From assembly GCA_021904315.1 (NCBI GenBank), contig CM038918.1:18429349-18493348 (forward strand): a stretch of 64,000 nucleotides of DNA, read 5' to 3'. Under the pieces are notes generated by a model. It was given only the letters and a program-made list of their open reading frames with translations, ran no database searches and was not told where the DNA came from. Below are positions 47,591 through 59,287 of this stretch, one piece after another. Every line of letters starts with the position of its first letter. The stretch's first letter is position 1. The position numbers were made by a program, and so were the translations under genes. The stretch is from Sphagnum magellanicum (Eukaryota; Streptophyta; Sphagnopsida; Sphagnales; Sphagnaceae).

Positions 47591-47888
47591 CTTTCCATTA
47601 GGCTGCTCTAATCACAGATTCTGTGAGATCTCATAGCTTTTTATTATGTTTTTTCTCTAGCTGTGTTCACAGTCATGTCACAGCTCTACAGGTCAAGCAT
47701 ACAGGTCAAGCATTGAGCAATTGCAAGAGCTGAGAGTCAAACTATGACTCACCACAAAATGACATCTGTCCTTTTCTTCATGAGAACATGTATTCCTAGA
47801 ATTCCTAACATCATTCACTTCACACTTACAGACTGTTGTGATTATATAATCTGTCTGTAACAAGTGATCACAGCAGCCTAATGGAAAG
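47591..47888. mobile_element. MITE-like element with CTTTCCATTAGGCTGCT ends, right arm
   Basis: Perfect 17-bp inverted ends lie at 47,591-47,607 and 47,872-47,888. The 298-bp body is non-coding. A single further end (AGTAGCCTAATGGAAAG, 48,587-48,603) lies in the leader intron of the type II gene, suggesting earlier insertions of the same family. Confidence 0.55.
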
Positions 47889-48019
47889 AGACCTTAATTG
47901 CTACCGGCCGCTACAGGAAGCTGCAAGGACGTGATTTCTTTGCTACTTTTCAGTGCAGTTACGTAATACAGACATGATACAGACACAGCTAATTTAGTGA
48001 CGGCTCTACTAGGTCTGGA

Positions 48020-48518
48020 ATTTACGTCTCGCGGTTTTGCAGTTTGCGCCCATGGGCAGACGACGCGGCAATGGTGAACTGCGACGCTGGGCGCCGCCCC
48101 CTTGGATTGGTTGCAATGGAGTTCACAAGAGACTTCTCAGCAGCACAGTCGGCCGGATCCCGCCAGATCCAACAGGCATTTGTGTTGCCGACGTTCATTG
48201 CCACCAGGCAGTCGGACACGTCTCCGCCGTCTCGTCTAACTTGGTGTGTCCTGCAAGTTTGTCCCAAGTTTGTGCACAGGCTTACAGCCATCGCTGGACT
48301 CACACATCATAAATTATTCACATCAAGCCTCCTCTCGCATTGCTTTCAAACTGCTCTCCGTCTTCGCAAATCAGTTCACAACTCGAGTTCGTCAAGCATA
48401 GAGAATATAAGTTCGCTTGTAGTTGTTAGCTGGGCAACCAAGAAAGATTTGCACACCAAATCGATTCAGTTGAGTTGTGCTACTCCAACCCCGCATCGAC
48501 CTCTATCGGAAAGTGCAG
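48020..48518 (+). promoter_or_regulatory. GC-rich leader/promoter region of the right-arm type II gene
   Basis: This is the counterpart of 29,070-29,566. The exon would end at AAAGTGCAG (48,518). A long frame crosses the block as in the left arm but meets a stop two codons after the predicted splice, so an untranslated role is more likely. I see no clear TATA box. Confidence 0.35.
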
Positions 48519-48773
48519 GTGACTACATGTTACTCCTCCTTCTGTCCTACTTGCAACTGTTGTTACACACAGTATGATGTGATAACAGTAGCCTAATGGA
48601 AAGCTACTGACTTAGGGCGTTGTTTCTTTATCCTTGCAGTATTGTCTGTTTCAAGACTTTGCAATGTTAGGATGAACAGGGAGCTTGCTGTTCTTTGGTT
48701 TTTCGAGAAGAACCCACTCTGTCTTTGTGAAGAAGGGTCGGGCTACTTACTTCTTGCGTTCTCTGATGTGCAG
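48519..48773 (+). other. Predicted leader intron of the right-arm type II gene (255 nt)
   Basis: The donor GTGACTAC follows AAAGTGCAG, and the acceptor GATGTGCAG precedes GATTGTAAATCC. Both are kept in the left arm. Confidence 0.5.
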
Positions 48774-48879
48774 GATTGTAAATCCAGAAGGGAGAAGTCT
48801 CCAAAGTCACTGGGATCGTCAGCAGCATCAGCTCCACTTGATCCCCATAAATATCTGTGTGTCTTGTGTCAAAGATCAG

Positions 48880-49071
48880 ATGAAGAACCTGCATCAGATG
48901 GTGAAGCAGGTGGGTGTTTCTGCAGCTGCTGGTAGCACTAGCCCACAGGACAACTTCAATTCTTTTGGTGATATTGGTCCATCAAAGATCAAACAACCTC
49001 CAAAACCACAGAATCCTAACAACCCAAATTCTACACAAGGTGGAGGCACCAGAAATGGCAAGAGCAAGTAG
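48880..49071 (+). CDS. Small proline-rich protein, type II, right arm (63 aa)
   Basis: It starts MKNLHQMVKQVGVSAAAGS, then FNSFGDIGPSKIKQPPKP, and ends in an Asn/Gly/Thr-rich tail. The upstream ATG used in the left arm is missing here (a substitution and a 1-nt deletion), so the MKN start, shared by type I, is the first usable one. It is closer to the third-copy protein in the FNSF-GDIGPS motif than the left-arm copy is. No known domain, signal peptide or membrane segment is seen. Confidence 0.5.
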   Translation: MKNLHQMVKQVGVSAAAGSTSPQDNFNSFGDIGPSKIKQPPKPQNPNNPNSTQGGGTRNGKSK

Positions 49072-50569
49072 TTGCAGCTTGGCAAAATTCTTATGCAAAT
49101 TATTGTGCATCTTCAGAGACTTCGGAAGATGGCTGGAACTAGTGATGATATGCTACAACTTTCAGCCATAGTCTGTAGATGATGTATTCTCAGAACTGTT
49201 CTCAGACTTTACTTCATTGTGCTACAGCTGCTTGATCTGCAAACCTTATTTGTGTACAAGTTTTTCTGTTGTACAAGTAAGGATTTTCTGTAGAACAAGC
49301 TCTGGACACAGGACACAAATTTTAATGGATAAAACTTAAATCATATTTGCAGAAGTTATGTTCTTTATGAGCTAGCAATTGGTCTTCAAATTCTCTACTT
49401 TTCTGGCAATCTTTCAACTGCATACTCAAAACTTGAAGTCTATGTCATGTTTTCCTGCAAACAGAGTCTCAGCAAACCACAAATAGCAATTTTGTGTCAA
49501 AATTAGGCCAACTGTATGCAGTCCTGTTCCAGCTGACCAGTTGAAATTCTTTGCACAGCAACACGTGATGGAAATCAATTTGTTGGGATCAGCTCAATGA
49601 ATAGTCTACTCACATGAACGACTTTTCTCTGTAGCTTCTGCAATCCCATCTTGCAATTTATACTCAAGACATTAACAGACTCCACATTCACCACTGCAAG
49701 GATTGCCATGGTTCCGCTCCCTTGAATATCACAGCCCCATTTCCATGTCCTGGCTGAGGTACATTCCATATGAAGAGTTCTGAAAGAACCTGCAAAAAGC
49801 CAATTGCATAAAACTAATTCACATCAGGTTTATTACTAGTTTAGGATATGAATTGAAGTTCACTTGTTCAATCTGATAGATTCCTGGAGATGTGTGTGCT
49901 TGTTTTTGAAGGAAATCTCATCCCATCCAATGCCTCAAGGCTCACATCAGGACTCCACAATAGTTTTCTGTTGTGAGCACTTTCACCATTCCTGTGGGAC
50001 ACACACGTTAGTAAATAGAAAAGCTATTTGCAAGCGTTAGTTTTCAACCTCATGTTTCATTTGAGGGGAGTGGGATACCAGCTTGTCTAGAGGAAGTTCA
50101 TCAAACAGGAGGAAAAGGGTCAATGTTAACAGTAACTTATATGCAATTGACCACAATGAATGCCTGGAAGTTAGCAACAGATGTGCATCATCTGGACATG
50201 CACAACAAAGCTCCATTCACTTTTGACTTTGCAGAATGTCATCTGGTTCTGCAGGCTCTTGGCAGTGATGGCTTCCTGAGAAACTGAAGTCTACTGCAAA
50301 ATGCGGAATCCTTTACATCATACTCATAGGACATTCAACCCTGGGTGCAATTCAGAGCTCATTGCATCGTACCCAATTGAAGCCAGGTACAACAATCAGG
50401 TACTGCAGGGCATTTCACCAACAAACTTCCATACATATTGAAATGCAAAAAGCAAGAGATTTTTCAGTGAGAAGAAACACCACAAAGCTGGCTCACAGAG
50501 CAAGGATCAAGTACCAATAGTACTCAACCTCCTACCCTTGGAAAACCAAAAAACAAGACCCTGACCAAT

Positions 50570-50932
50570 TTGTGCATTCCAACATGCTATCTTTCTTCTC
50601 CAATTGAAACCCTTGAGTCACCTCTTGTGAGCTCCTTCCAGCTTCACATAATTCCAAAGTGGATGAGGGGTCAACTGTATCTCAAATACTGTCATGCAGA
50701 GCTCTGCACTTTTCAACTCAAAGCCAAGCTCCATAAAGCAGACCCAGTCCAAGTTCCTTCCAAGTTACAACCATCTAAGCAAGACCCTCTTCAAGAAAGC
50801 TGGAACTCAGGAGTTGGGAAGAAAGCTAGCTCCACACACCGATTTGCCCACAGCATAAGATTTCATTTGTACAAGAGTGAAATTTCGATTTATGATGATG
50901 ATGATCTCAATGGAAATGCCTGGAACCACTGA
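50570..50932 (+). pseudogene. Conserved open frame, right arm (120 codons)
   Basis: This is the counterpart of 26,708-27,025, with MCIPTCYLSSPIETLESPLV and FQLHIIPKWMRG. The C-terminal part differs from the left arm because of an indel. Unrecognised; it may be non-coding. Confidence 0.25.
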
Positions 50933-52245
50933 GTCCCAGAATGCTTCTACCTCTGAAGATATTAGTATTTGCTGCTCGTCTTCAACTGTCAGATCTGACC
51001 ACAACAAAAACAGTGGTACTTCAATAATAAACCATCACCTTCATGTGCACATAGACAGAAACAGTTGAATATTGATAAACCTACACAGAAAGAGCAAGAT
51101 GAACTTGCAGGAAGTTACACCCTTCACAGAGTCCTGAAATGTCTTCAACCTTGTAACCCACTTTGAAAGGCATGACAAAAAAAACTACTTACAGGTATGC
51201 ATGCAATGTGAGGTTACTGTGAGATTGATAAGGCCTCAAATTTCAATGTGGATCTTCAATGTGCAATTTGAAATAACATGGCTTATGCAGTCGGGGAATT
51301 TCATCAAAACTTGATCTCAAAAGGACATGAGAGAGATTCACTTTCCGCATACACATTCACAGAGCCAGAGCCAATTTCACTCATTTCTCTCCAAGAATGA
51401 TTCTTCTTGTGGAATGTCAATGCACAAGCTTATCTCATAGGTTGCCATCCTTTTGAGCAAACCCTACATCACATCATTCCAGACAATCAGTTACTCCACA
51501 CCCAATGCCCATCAAATTTTGCCAAACCATGGCAATGCTGAGTTGCAGGATTCAACATCATGAAGATCAAGTCCTTTCTGTTGCTGATCCATAGACCTCA
51601 ATTTTGTGGTTCACAATATTGGCAACAAATTGGAAAGAAGGCCTTGTTCTGGTTAGGGATTTGATTGTGTGTTTCTTTCTGTCACCATTCATCTACATCT
51701 TGAGGCCAATAAAACGAACTTAGTCAATGGACATGCCCGGGAAGAAGCCAACAGCACAAACTTGTAGTAGGATTTCACACAGCTGCAAGAGATCATGCAA
51801 ACTCATAATATGTACAGATCCGGAAGAGTAAAGATACACACAACTGAGGCTCTGATTGTTGATAGAGTTTTAAGCTGGGTGGGACCTTGAGGTCAACATC
51901 TTTGTGAAATTGAGGAATTTCTGAAGTGTTGCAGATGGTTAACTGTATCTTCCCTTGCCCTTCTGAAAACCATCCCAGTTGACAGTTCACGATTCACAGC
52001 AAACCCTATCTTCCTGATGGCAAATCCAATCAATTTCTTCGAGGAAAACTTGGGAAGTATGATTTGCTGAAACCAACAGGATTGGGAAAATTAGGGTTTC
52101 CTATACGTACTTAGAGCTTGTCTGCATGCACAAAGCTATTCAATGGCAGTCAAACAAACACAAGCTCCACTGCGTAGATGATCTAGCAGCTTTGCTCCAT
52201 ACAACAGCATATTACATACCCGGTCTCTAGTGGCACTTTACACTC

Positions 52246-52515
52246 ATGGGTGCAGACGCCAGCTCGTTGGCTTCTGCAATGAGCTCACCTAATGACTTCA
52301 GTCAGCTCTTGGGATCGGACTCGGAGATGCCCACTCGATGCCACGGCCTATACCACTGCACCTGCCCATCTTGCTCGGAACGCGGCCTTGCTGCATTTCT
52401 TGAGCTACAGAGAGGCGTTTCACTTGATCCCGGCCTCCTGCAATTCCTCTCTTTTGCCACATTCGCATGCCACATTCGCATGCCACATCAAAACTGGACC
52501 ATGTCCTTGCGCTAA
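52246..52515 (+). CDS. Hypothetical small frame, right arm (89 aa)
   Basis: It begins MGADASSLASAM and contains SPNDFSQLLGSDSEMP, RCHGLYHCTCP and CHIRMPHQN. It is longer than the left-arm copy because a one-base difference removes the stop. About 135 bases after its stop lies a strong donor (CAGCG/GTAAGTGAA, donor at 52,652) kept in all three arm copies, so this region is probably exonic. It is on the same strand as, and 3.2 kb downstream of, the type II gene. Function unknown. Confidence 0.3.
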   Translation: MGADASSLASAMSSPNDFSQLLGSDSEMPTRCHGLYHCTCPSCSERGLAAFLELQRGVSLDPGLLQFLSFATFACHIRMPHQNWTMSLR

Positions 52516-53192
52516 TCCACTAAGAAGCTCCGGAAAAAAGCTACCATGCCAAACACCCTCCTCCTCCATCTCTTCGCAGAACGCCGAGGTCCGCCGAGGT
52601 CGTCGTAGTGCGTTCCATTTGCAAAGCAAAGCGCGTGATGCAAAACCAGCGGTAAGTGAACGAGTATCCCACTTGACTTTTTTGGCGTCCTATTGAGTGG
52701 CAGAATCAGGCATCAGTACCGATTCTGTCAATTCTTACTTACCTAGCTACCTATCTACCTACCTTAACTTTACAACCTACCTACTCCAGTCTACGACTTA
52801 CTTCTGCTACATTTATGCCCTATATACAGTTCTTTCCATTACGGAATGTGCCTTCTGGGGTACATTCTACTGCCTCCTAGTTTGTCATTAGGCTTGACCT
52901 CCTCGGTTCACCTCCTTTGCCTTTGTAAGTAGGCAGAATGTGCCCCTAGGGTGGCGTGTTCATCGGTGTGTAAAACGATTTTGATGTCAGGAATTAGATT
53001 CTGTCACATTATAGACATCTTAAATGGCAGAAATTTCTCAACCAAGGAGACTTTACTTCTTGAATTTATCACCTCTCCTTTTCTATGTGTATAGTTTAAC
53101 ATAATGCTTGGCTGTCCTTTTCAAGATCTATAATTTAGCGTAATCGGCAGCTGTCCATTTCAAAAGTGGCATTACAATTCATAATCATTCAC

Positions 53193-53354
53193 CTAAGCAA
53201 TGGTCTCACTACTGCCTATTTTACTAACAGAATAGGTAGTAGCTTGACCATTATGTAGTACATTAATGGATTTGGGGAATGATTCATTCTTGTTAAAAAG
53301 TAGAATGCGATGCCTTACAGCCTTAGTTGTTGATGTGCCACATGGCATGTTCAT
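53193..53354 (-). pseudogene. Conserved 53-codon frame, right arm copy
   Basis: It differs from 24,303-24,464 at five residues, mostly mild. Here the frame extends 21 codons further upstream (through WKIMIH and FPKTRQIRDK) without the break seen in the left arm. Unrecognised; possibly a terminal exon. Confidence 0.35.
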
Positions 53355-54930
53355 TTTGTCACGTATTTGTCTTGTCTTGGGAAATTTTTGCAACATATGG
53401 ATCATAATCTTCCACAAGGGAAGAGAAGATTATGCAGATAAGATGACAGATTATGTTGATTATGACTAAAATTATATTCATCTATTTATTCACATACTAG
53501 AGGCTGCAAAATTAATCCACAATCACAAACTCTCAAAATTTGGGAACTAAATAAATTTGTTTTATTGTATTTCAAAGAACAATGCTTGTACAAATATGTT
53601 GCCCATAATGTCAGGGAAAGATTATTGTTCAAGAGTTTCAAACTCTTTGACTAAATTAGGTCTTCCCAACAAAAAAAACCTATAGAACTCTACAACTTAG
53701 TTTAATCATCTTTGATGGATCGACAAGGAAATTATATTGTAGCCTTCATGTGAGCTATTTTCAATCGTATAGTCCAATTTGAAAAATTGTCGAAATTATG
53801 GCCAATGTGCGTGTTAGTATTTGTATTCCCATTACTACTTCCTTTGAAACATCTTGATAAGAACAAATGTTGGATTCAACGATGCTTACACAAGTGTAAT
53901 TTTCTTTACCTTCAAGCATGGTAGCTTTTTTGAACATAATTGTGTCATATTTTTGCTTGGTAATTCAATGCTTCAATAGGCTTCTCAATTTAGTGAACAA
54001 TGGTAGTTAAATATTGCATTACAAGAAATTGAACCCACTTCAATAGCAAAGATGTTTACCAACAATGCCAGGAGTAATTGAGTTACAAGAGTGAAACCCA
54101 ATTCCAACAACCTCCGATGTACTTAAAGAGCAAAAGAATCATGTGAAAACTTAATGCATCAATTAGTGAAAAGAATAATGATTTAACCTAAAATCAACCA
54201 AATATTTGATATATCATTTGGATTTTTTATGAGCGTTCATTTTCAAACTTCAAAGCAATATCTCACAAAATATCCTGGTTAGATTGTAAAATACAAAATT
54301 TGTAGTGGTAGCTCTTGAATCTTTTCAAATTTTTTTTTGTCTTACTTCATATAAACTTCTATGGTTTTGTGTCCAGTTAATTGCATCCCAACTTCTCGAT
54401 GTAGTTGGCTTGTTCAATTACAACCACACTAGTAAGTGACTTGTTGCTAGTAGAACTTGGATTGAAATCTATATCCAAGGTTATTTCCTTCATCATTTTG
54501 GTGACTGTTTTCACCCCATCATGGTTTTGAATACCATTACATGTAATAAAAAAATATTTATATTTCACATTCAAGACTGAAAAGAAAAGTGAAACCTTTC
54601 AATGTGCAATTCAAATAGCCATAGTACTCACTATGCCAAGCTCTTTTGAAAGCCCCCCTAGTGGCCTCAAAAACAAAGGATGTGGTGGAGGTTCATCAGG
54701 ACACCATTTTAGTCTATGATTGGAAAATGTGCAAAACACCATGATAATAAATTGTAGTATCACCACAACAACAGGTTTTAAAGACATCCAAGTTGGCATT
54801 AGAACAAATCTAACTTATGGTTCTTACTTGAACATGGATAGAATCTTACATATGGACTACAAGCACTTTCCTTGAAAGTGAAAGAAATGTCCATGAAATT
54901 ATACATTTCAATTTGTGTTCTAAATTTCAA

Positions 54931-56400
54931 GAAATTAAATAAAGCACACACCTGCTTTCATTACCTGCACCTTATGACCAGTGTTTTTTTCTTTTTCGCA
55001 AAAAATCACCAAAAGCCGACACTGCCCAAAATTTTCCGGCAAAAATCCCCTTTTTTCTTAAAATCAATTCGCCAGGCTGTGCCCCATTTTAAGGAGGCAG
55101 TCGTCTCACGTATGCTTACTGGTTACACTTTTAATGCTCCTGGAAAAAACTATCACCAGTTAGGTGAATTAGGACTGAATTTGTGTGGGGATACATGGCG
55201 ATAATGCGACACTTTAAAAAATGACTGCTTAAAAGGGTTTCTCACAATGGTACTATCCCAAATTTGAGACAATCAATAATTGAGAACAACAAAGTGTATC
55301 AGGGTCAAGAGCATGCTTGACTTGGACCTTAAGAGAAAACAAGGACCGATGACAACCATTCTTGATATGATCATCATTCACACTCTGAAGGAAGCGTTAA
55401 ATGTAGTTTCCATGATTTTTAAAAAAAAAAAAAAAAAAACTTGAAACCAGACTTGAACCTGAAATGATGAGTCTCATAAGGTTCAGAATCATCAATTTCA
55501 AAATAACCATTCTAAAAATTGAACATGACCCCAAAAATTGATGGGTTTTAATTTTTGAAAATAGTCCCTAGACCCAAAGGTAAAAAATCTTTCATTTTAC
55601 AAAATAATTAAATTCTAAACCTAGACCCAATGGTTCTTCTAAAAACCAAGAACCTACAAACATTGGTTGGTACCAAATAAATAAAGGTGGTATATAGCTT
55701 GAAAGGACTTTCATAGGGTCATAGCCATAGGATGCAATTTTCTGCACTGTAAACCTTCCAAACTTTATTACAATACTACAACAAGAAAGAAGTGAAAATA
55801 GAGAAAGAAAGAACTTCAATTCGTAGGAAAGCACGGTCAAACAGTATCTAGTGTATTTGGAGGGCACCTTATCTAGTGGAATTTTTCTTGGCAAATGGCA
55901 TTTTGAAAATCAACACACTGCCAGGCTAGTAAGCATTTTGCATTGCATTTCTTTTCCCATTTCACATAGAAAATACCCTAGGTATCACAGGAAAAACTAA
56001 AAATGAAATTATGCCAGTGCTTTAATGCCTGGGAGAGGGGCATTTCCAAAATAAGCACCATTTGGCTTCACCTTGGGTGAGGCAGGATGTTGTACTCCCC
56101 CATCAAACTTTGTGAGCTTGTTGTTTTGTGTTTTTTTCTCCTACAATTGTTGTGGTTTATTGAACCAAAGAATTGGGAAAGTTTTGAAATTCTTATTTTT
56201 CCTATGTGATTCCCACTAATTTTGGTAATGTTTGGGGAAAATACTCAAATTTCTGATAACAAAAAATTGGAACCAGTTTTTTTCAGGAATTTTTCTAGAG
56301 AACCAAGGTTACACAACATGTAAGAACTGACTCAAGAACCTTCAGGTATCTGGTGCCATATATCTAATAACCGCCCCACTTTTTTAGTAGGTATACATCA
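54931..56400. other. Stretch without a supported gene
   Basis: No gene or clear repeat is seen apart from a run of 19 A at 55,421-55,439. A minus-strand open frame at 55,592-55,894 shows no domain. Confidence 0.5.
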
Positions 56401-56409
56401 GTGGCCTTA

Positions 56410-56620
56410 GGTGAACCAGCGCACTCACACTGGTACCATAGTAAAAACTAAAAACCCCAAAATACATGTAAATTGCTTTCTAAATATTACAAATATCCCA
56501 TGAGATTTGGGCTAAATCAGGGTCTCTGAGTCCAAATTCTAACTTTTTTTGGCTTAATATGGCCACTTAAAGAGGCCGCAGTCAAAAAGGTTAAGGTAAT
56601 AGTGTGGGCGCTGGTTCACC
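56410..56620. repeat. Inverted-repeat element with GGTGAACCAGCGC ends
   Basis: GGTGAACCAGCGCACTCACA starts at 56,410, and AGTGTGGGCGCTGGTTCACC ends at 56,620. These are near-perfect inverted ends around an AT-rich centre, as in a MITE or foldback element. I see no target duplication. Confidence 0.45.
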
Positions 56621-59261
56621 CTGACCCACGTCAGTGTGGATGGCTATCGAACCACCACACCACCCTGGGTTAGAGTTATGGAACAGGAATACCAATGAGG
56701 AGTTGTTTTCTGTCCACATTTATTCCATCCATCCATCCATCGTGCCCGTGGGATTCGTGCCTTCACTACCTTACCGACAGTTTTGCCTCACGCGCTGCGC
56801 TTCCCTTTGCTTTGTGCAAAGCGAAGGAACCACGACGACCACAGCACGTTTCTAGTCTCTACCATCTGAATGTTTGTTGTTGTTGTTCTCACCAGCTGCA
56901 GAAGGATCAATTACCTGTAGAAGGAATTTTTTTTGTCAGGAGGAGATGGAGAAGGAGGGAAGCAGGGTTAAAGTCGGTAAGGGTAGCTTCTTCTTGTAAC
57001 CTCAGTGCCAGCCGGGGTCGAGGTGCCCGGTGGCTAAGACGTTTTGATGCGGCATGCGAATCTCGTGAGAAGAAAATAATCTAGATGGGATTGAAATTTT
57101 TGAAAGAGAATTTTTAAGGGGAAGGGTTTGGGTAGAGGCCATCGTACCGAGGGAGGAGTCTTTTGCAGATGCTTTCTCAAGGTGATGATCCCTGCAAGAG
57201 CAGCAGCTGGAGTCGACATATGAGCTCATTTTCACAAGCCAACGAGGCAGTCTGCACCCGTGAGCGCAAGTGCCAGAGACACCGTATGAAGGTAATGTGC
57301 TGTTGTATGGAGCAAACTGCTAGATTAGGTATTAATGGAGCTTGTGTTTGTTCAACTGCCGTTGAATATCAGCATAGTGCATGCACAAGCTCGAGTGCTC
57401 TCAGTGGTTTCAGCAAAGATTCACAAAATTTTCTTTGAAACATTTGGTTGGATTAGCCATGGGTACTGTGGTTTTTAGATCATGGGCAAGAGAAGCTGCA
57501 ACAGTTCTCCACCTGCAATCCTTCAAAAAAAGAATGGTGGAAATTCGCAAGAGTTTAACCTAGCTCCCTTGAGCCTTTATCAGCAACTAGAGCGTTGATT
57601 CAGATGTGTATTTAGTAGTATCCGTTCTGTATGTATATTGACTTTGCATCTCTTGCTGTGTGCAATCCTACTGCAAGTTTCCGTTGGTGGCTTCCCCCAT
57701 GTCCATTGACTTTCAGGTTCTTTATTGACCAACATGTAGATGGCTGGCCATAGAAAGCGCAGCACAGTCACATTCATAACCAAAGCAAGAATTTCTTTCC
57801 AATTTGTTTCCATTGTGGACTACTCAATGGAGCTTTGTAGAGCAGGAGCAGATGTGCAGTCGTGTATTATAATTGGCAACAGAAATTCAGGTCTTGAAAG
57901 CAAGATGTTTAAGGTGTTTTCTGGAACTCATCATATGCCAATAGGGTCTGGAAAATTTTGATGGGTGTGGAATAATCAATTGTCTGGAATGATATGACAG
58001 GGCTTGCAAGCTCAAAGTGATGGCAACTGAGATGAGCTTCTGCATTGATATTTGACAAGTCCAATCATTGAAGGAGAGAAATGAGCTCTGACTCTGGTTC
58101 TCTTACTGCACATGTGGAAGGTTCTCTCCCATATCTTTTTGACATCAAGTTTGATGTGATTCCATGACTGCATAAAGAAGCCATGTCCCCCTCAAATTTG
58201 CACCTTGAAGATCCAAAGTGAGATCTTGTTTCACAGCAACCTCAGTTTCTATACATACCTATACAGGTAGTTTTTTGCCATACCTTACAAAGTGGGCAGG
58301 TTGAAGACATTACAGGTTGTGAAAGGGTTTTTCTTGTAATATTCATCTTGGCAGCTCTTTCTGTGTAGCTTTATCAACATTCTTCAAACTCAGGCTTCTG
58401 TCCATGTGCATGGAGGCAATAGTTTATTATTTGACTAGACTTTTGTTTTCGGATCTGGGAGTTCAACATCAGCAGCAACCCTGCCTTTAGAGATAGAAAC
58501 ATTTTGGGAGTGTGTGGGTCCAGGCATTCCATCAAGGCCATCACTTCTAAATTTCACATTTGTACATTAACGATGTCCCAACCACTGGCCTATATGTAGT
58601 CCTCTCAAGCGGTTCAGTTGAAGATGCTTGCTTTTACAGGGACAAACTGACAGGAAAGGAAGCTTACCCTCACAACCTTGGTGCAGAGGGCACCACTGCC
58701 ATCATTTTTTCGGTAATTAGCTAGATATCTACCAACGTCATGACTGTCATTGCTTCCTGAAATGAAACAGAAACTCATGATCTGCAAAATTGTCTGCCCA
58801 TTATCTTGGGCAGATTATTGTTTACTTATCTACACCCATCACCATCATAAGCTGATTGAAGTCAGTGGGTAGTCATGGCAGCTCATCACTGCTATTTCAT
58901 GCTGAAGGTGATGGTTTGACATTTTTGTGAGCAACTCTCATAAGGTTATGACTGAACTCATTGCCATGTTTTTAAATGGTGTGACTCCGATGTAATGAAG
59001 GTGGAAAAGAATCTTTCATGTCCGAAGTGCGCACTTTGGGGTCATTTTGACATATCAACTACGTTTAACTTTGGGGCTAAATTGCATATTGAACGATCAT
59101 CAAAACACATGTCGGCGTATGAATATGTGTCAAACTCATTTCTTGACAAGTAGCTTTTTACTATTTAGTGACAAACCTCAACTGCTTTTGGATTGGGCGA
59201 AACAATTGTGATGGGGATTGCTCAAGGACTGACACAATTGAATGAAAGCAACCATATTAAC

Positions 59262-59287
59262 CCCTAAACCCTAAACCCTAAACCCTT
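59262..59287 (+). repeat. Short interstitial telomeric repeat (CCCTAAA)3+
   Basis: Three full CCCTAAA units and a partial fourth, the complement of the plant telomere repeat TTTAGGG. The other arm copies lack it. Shorter AAACCCTAAACCCT strings occur near 7,603 and 36,318, downstream of the type I genes. Confidence 0.8.

Larger units (their letters stand above)
44343..54930 (-). repeat. Right arm of the large inverted repeat
   Basis: It is the reverse complement of 22,735-33,825 and shorter mainly because it lacks the 552-bp element. The match fades near 54,930-54,950. It carries the right-arm type II gene and the other conserved frames described for the left arm. Confidence 0.85.
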
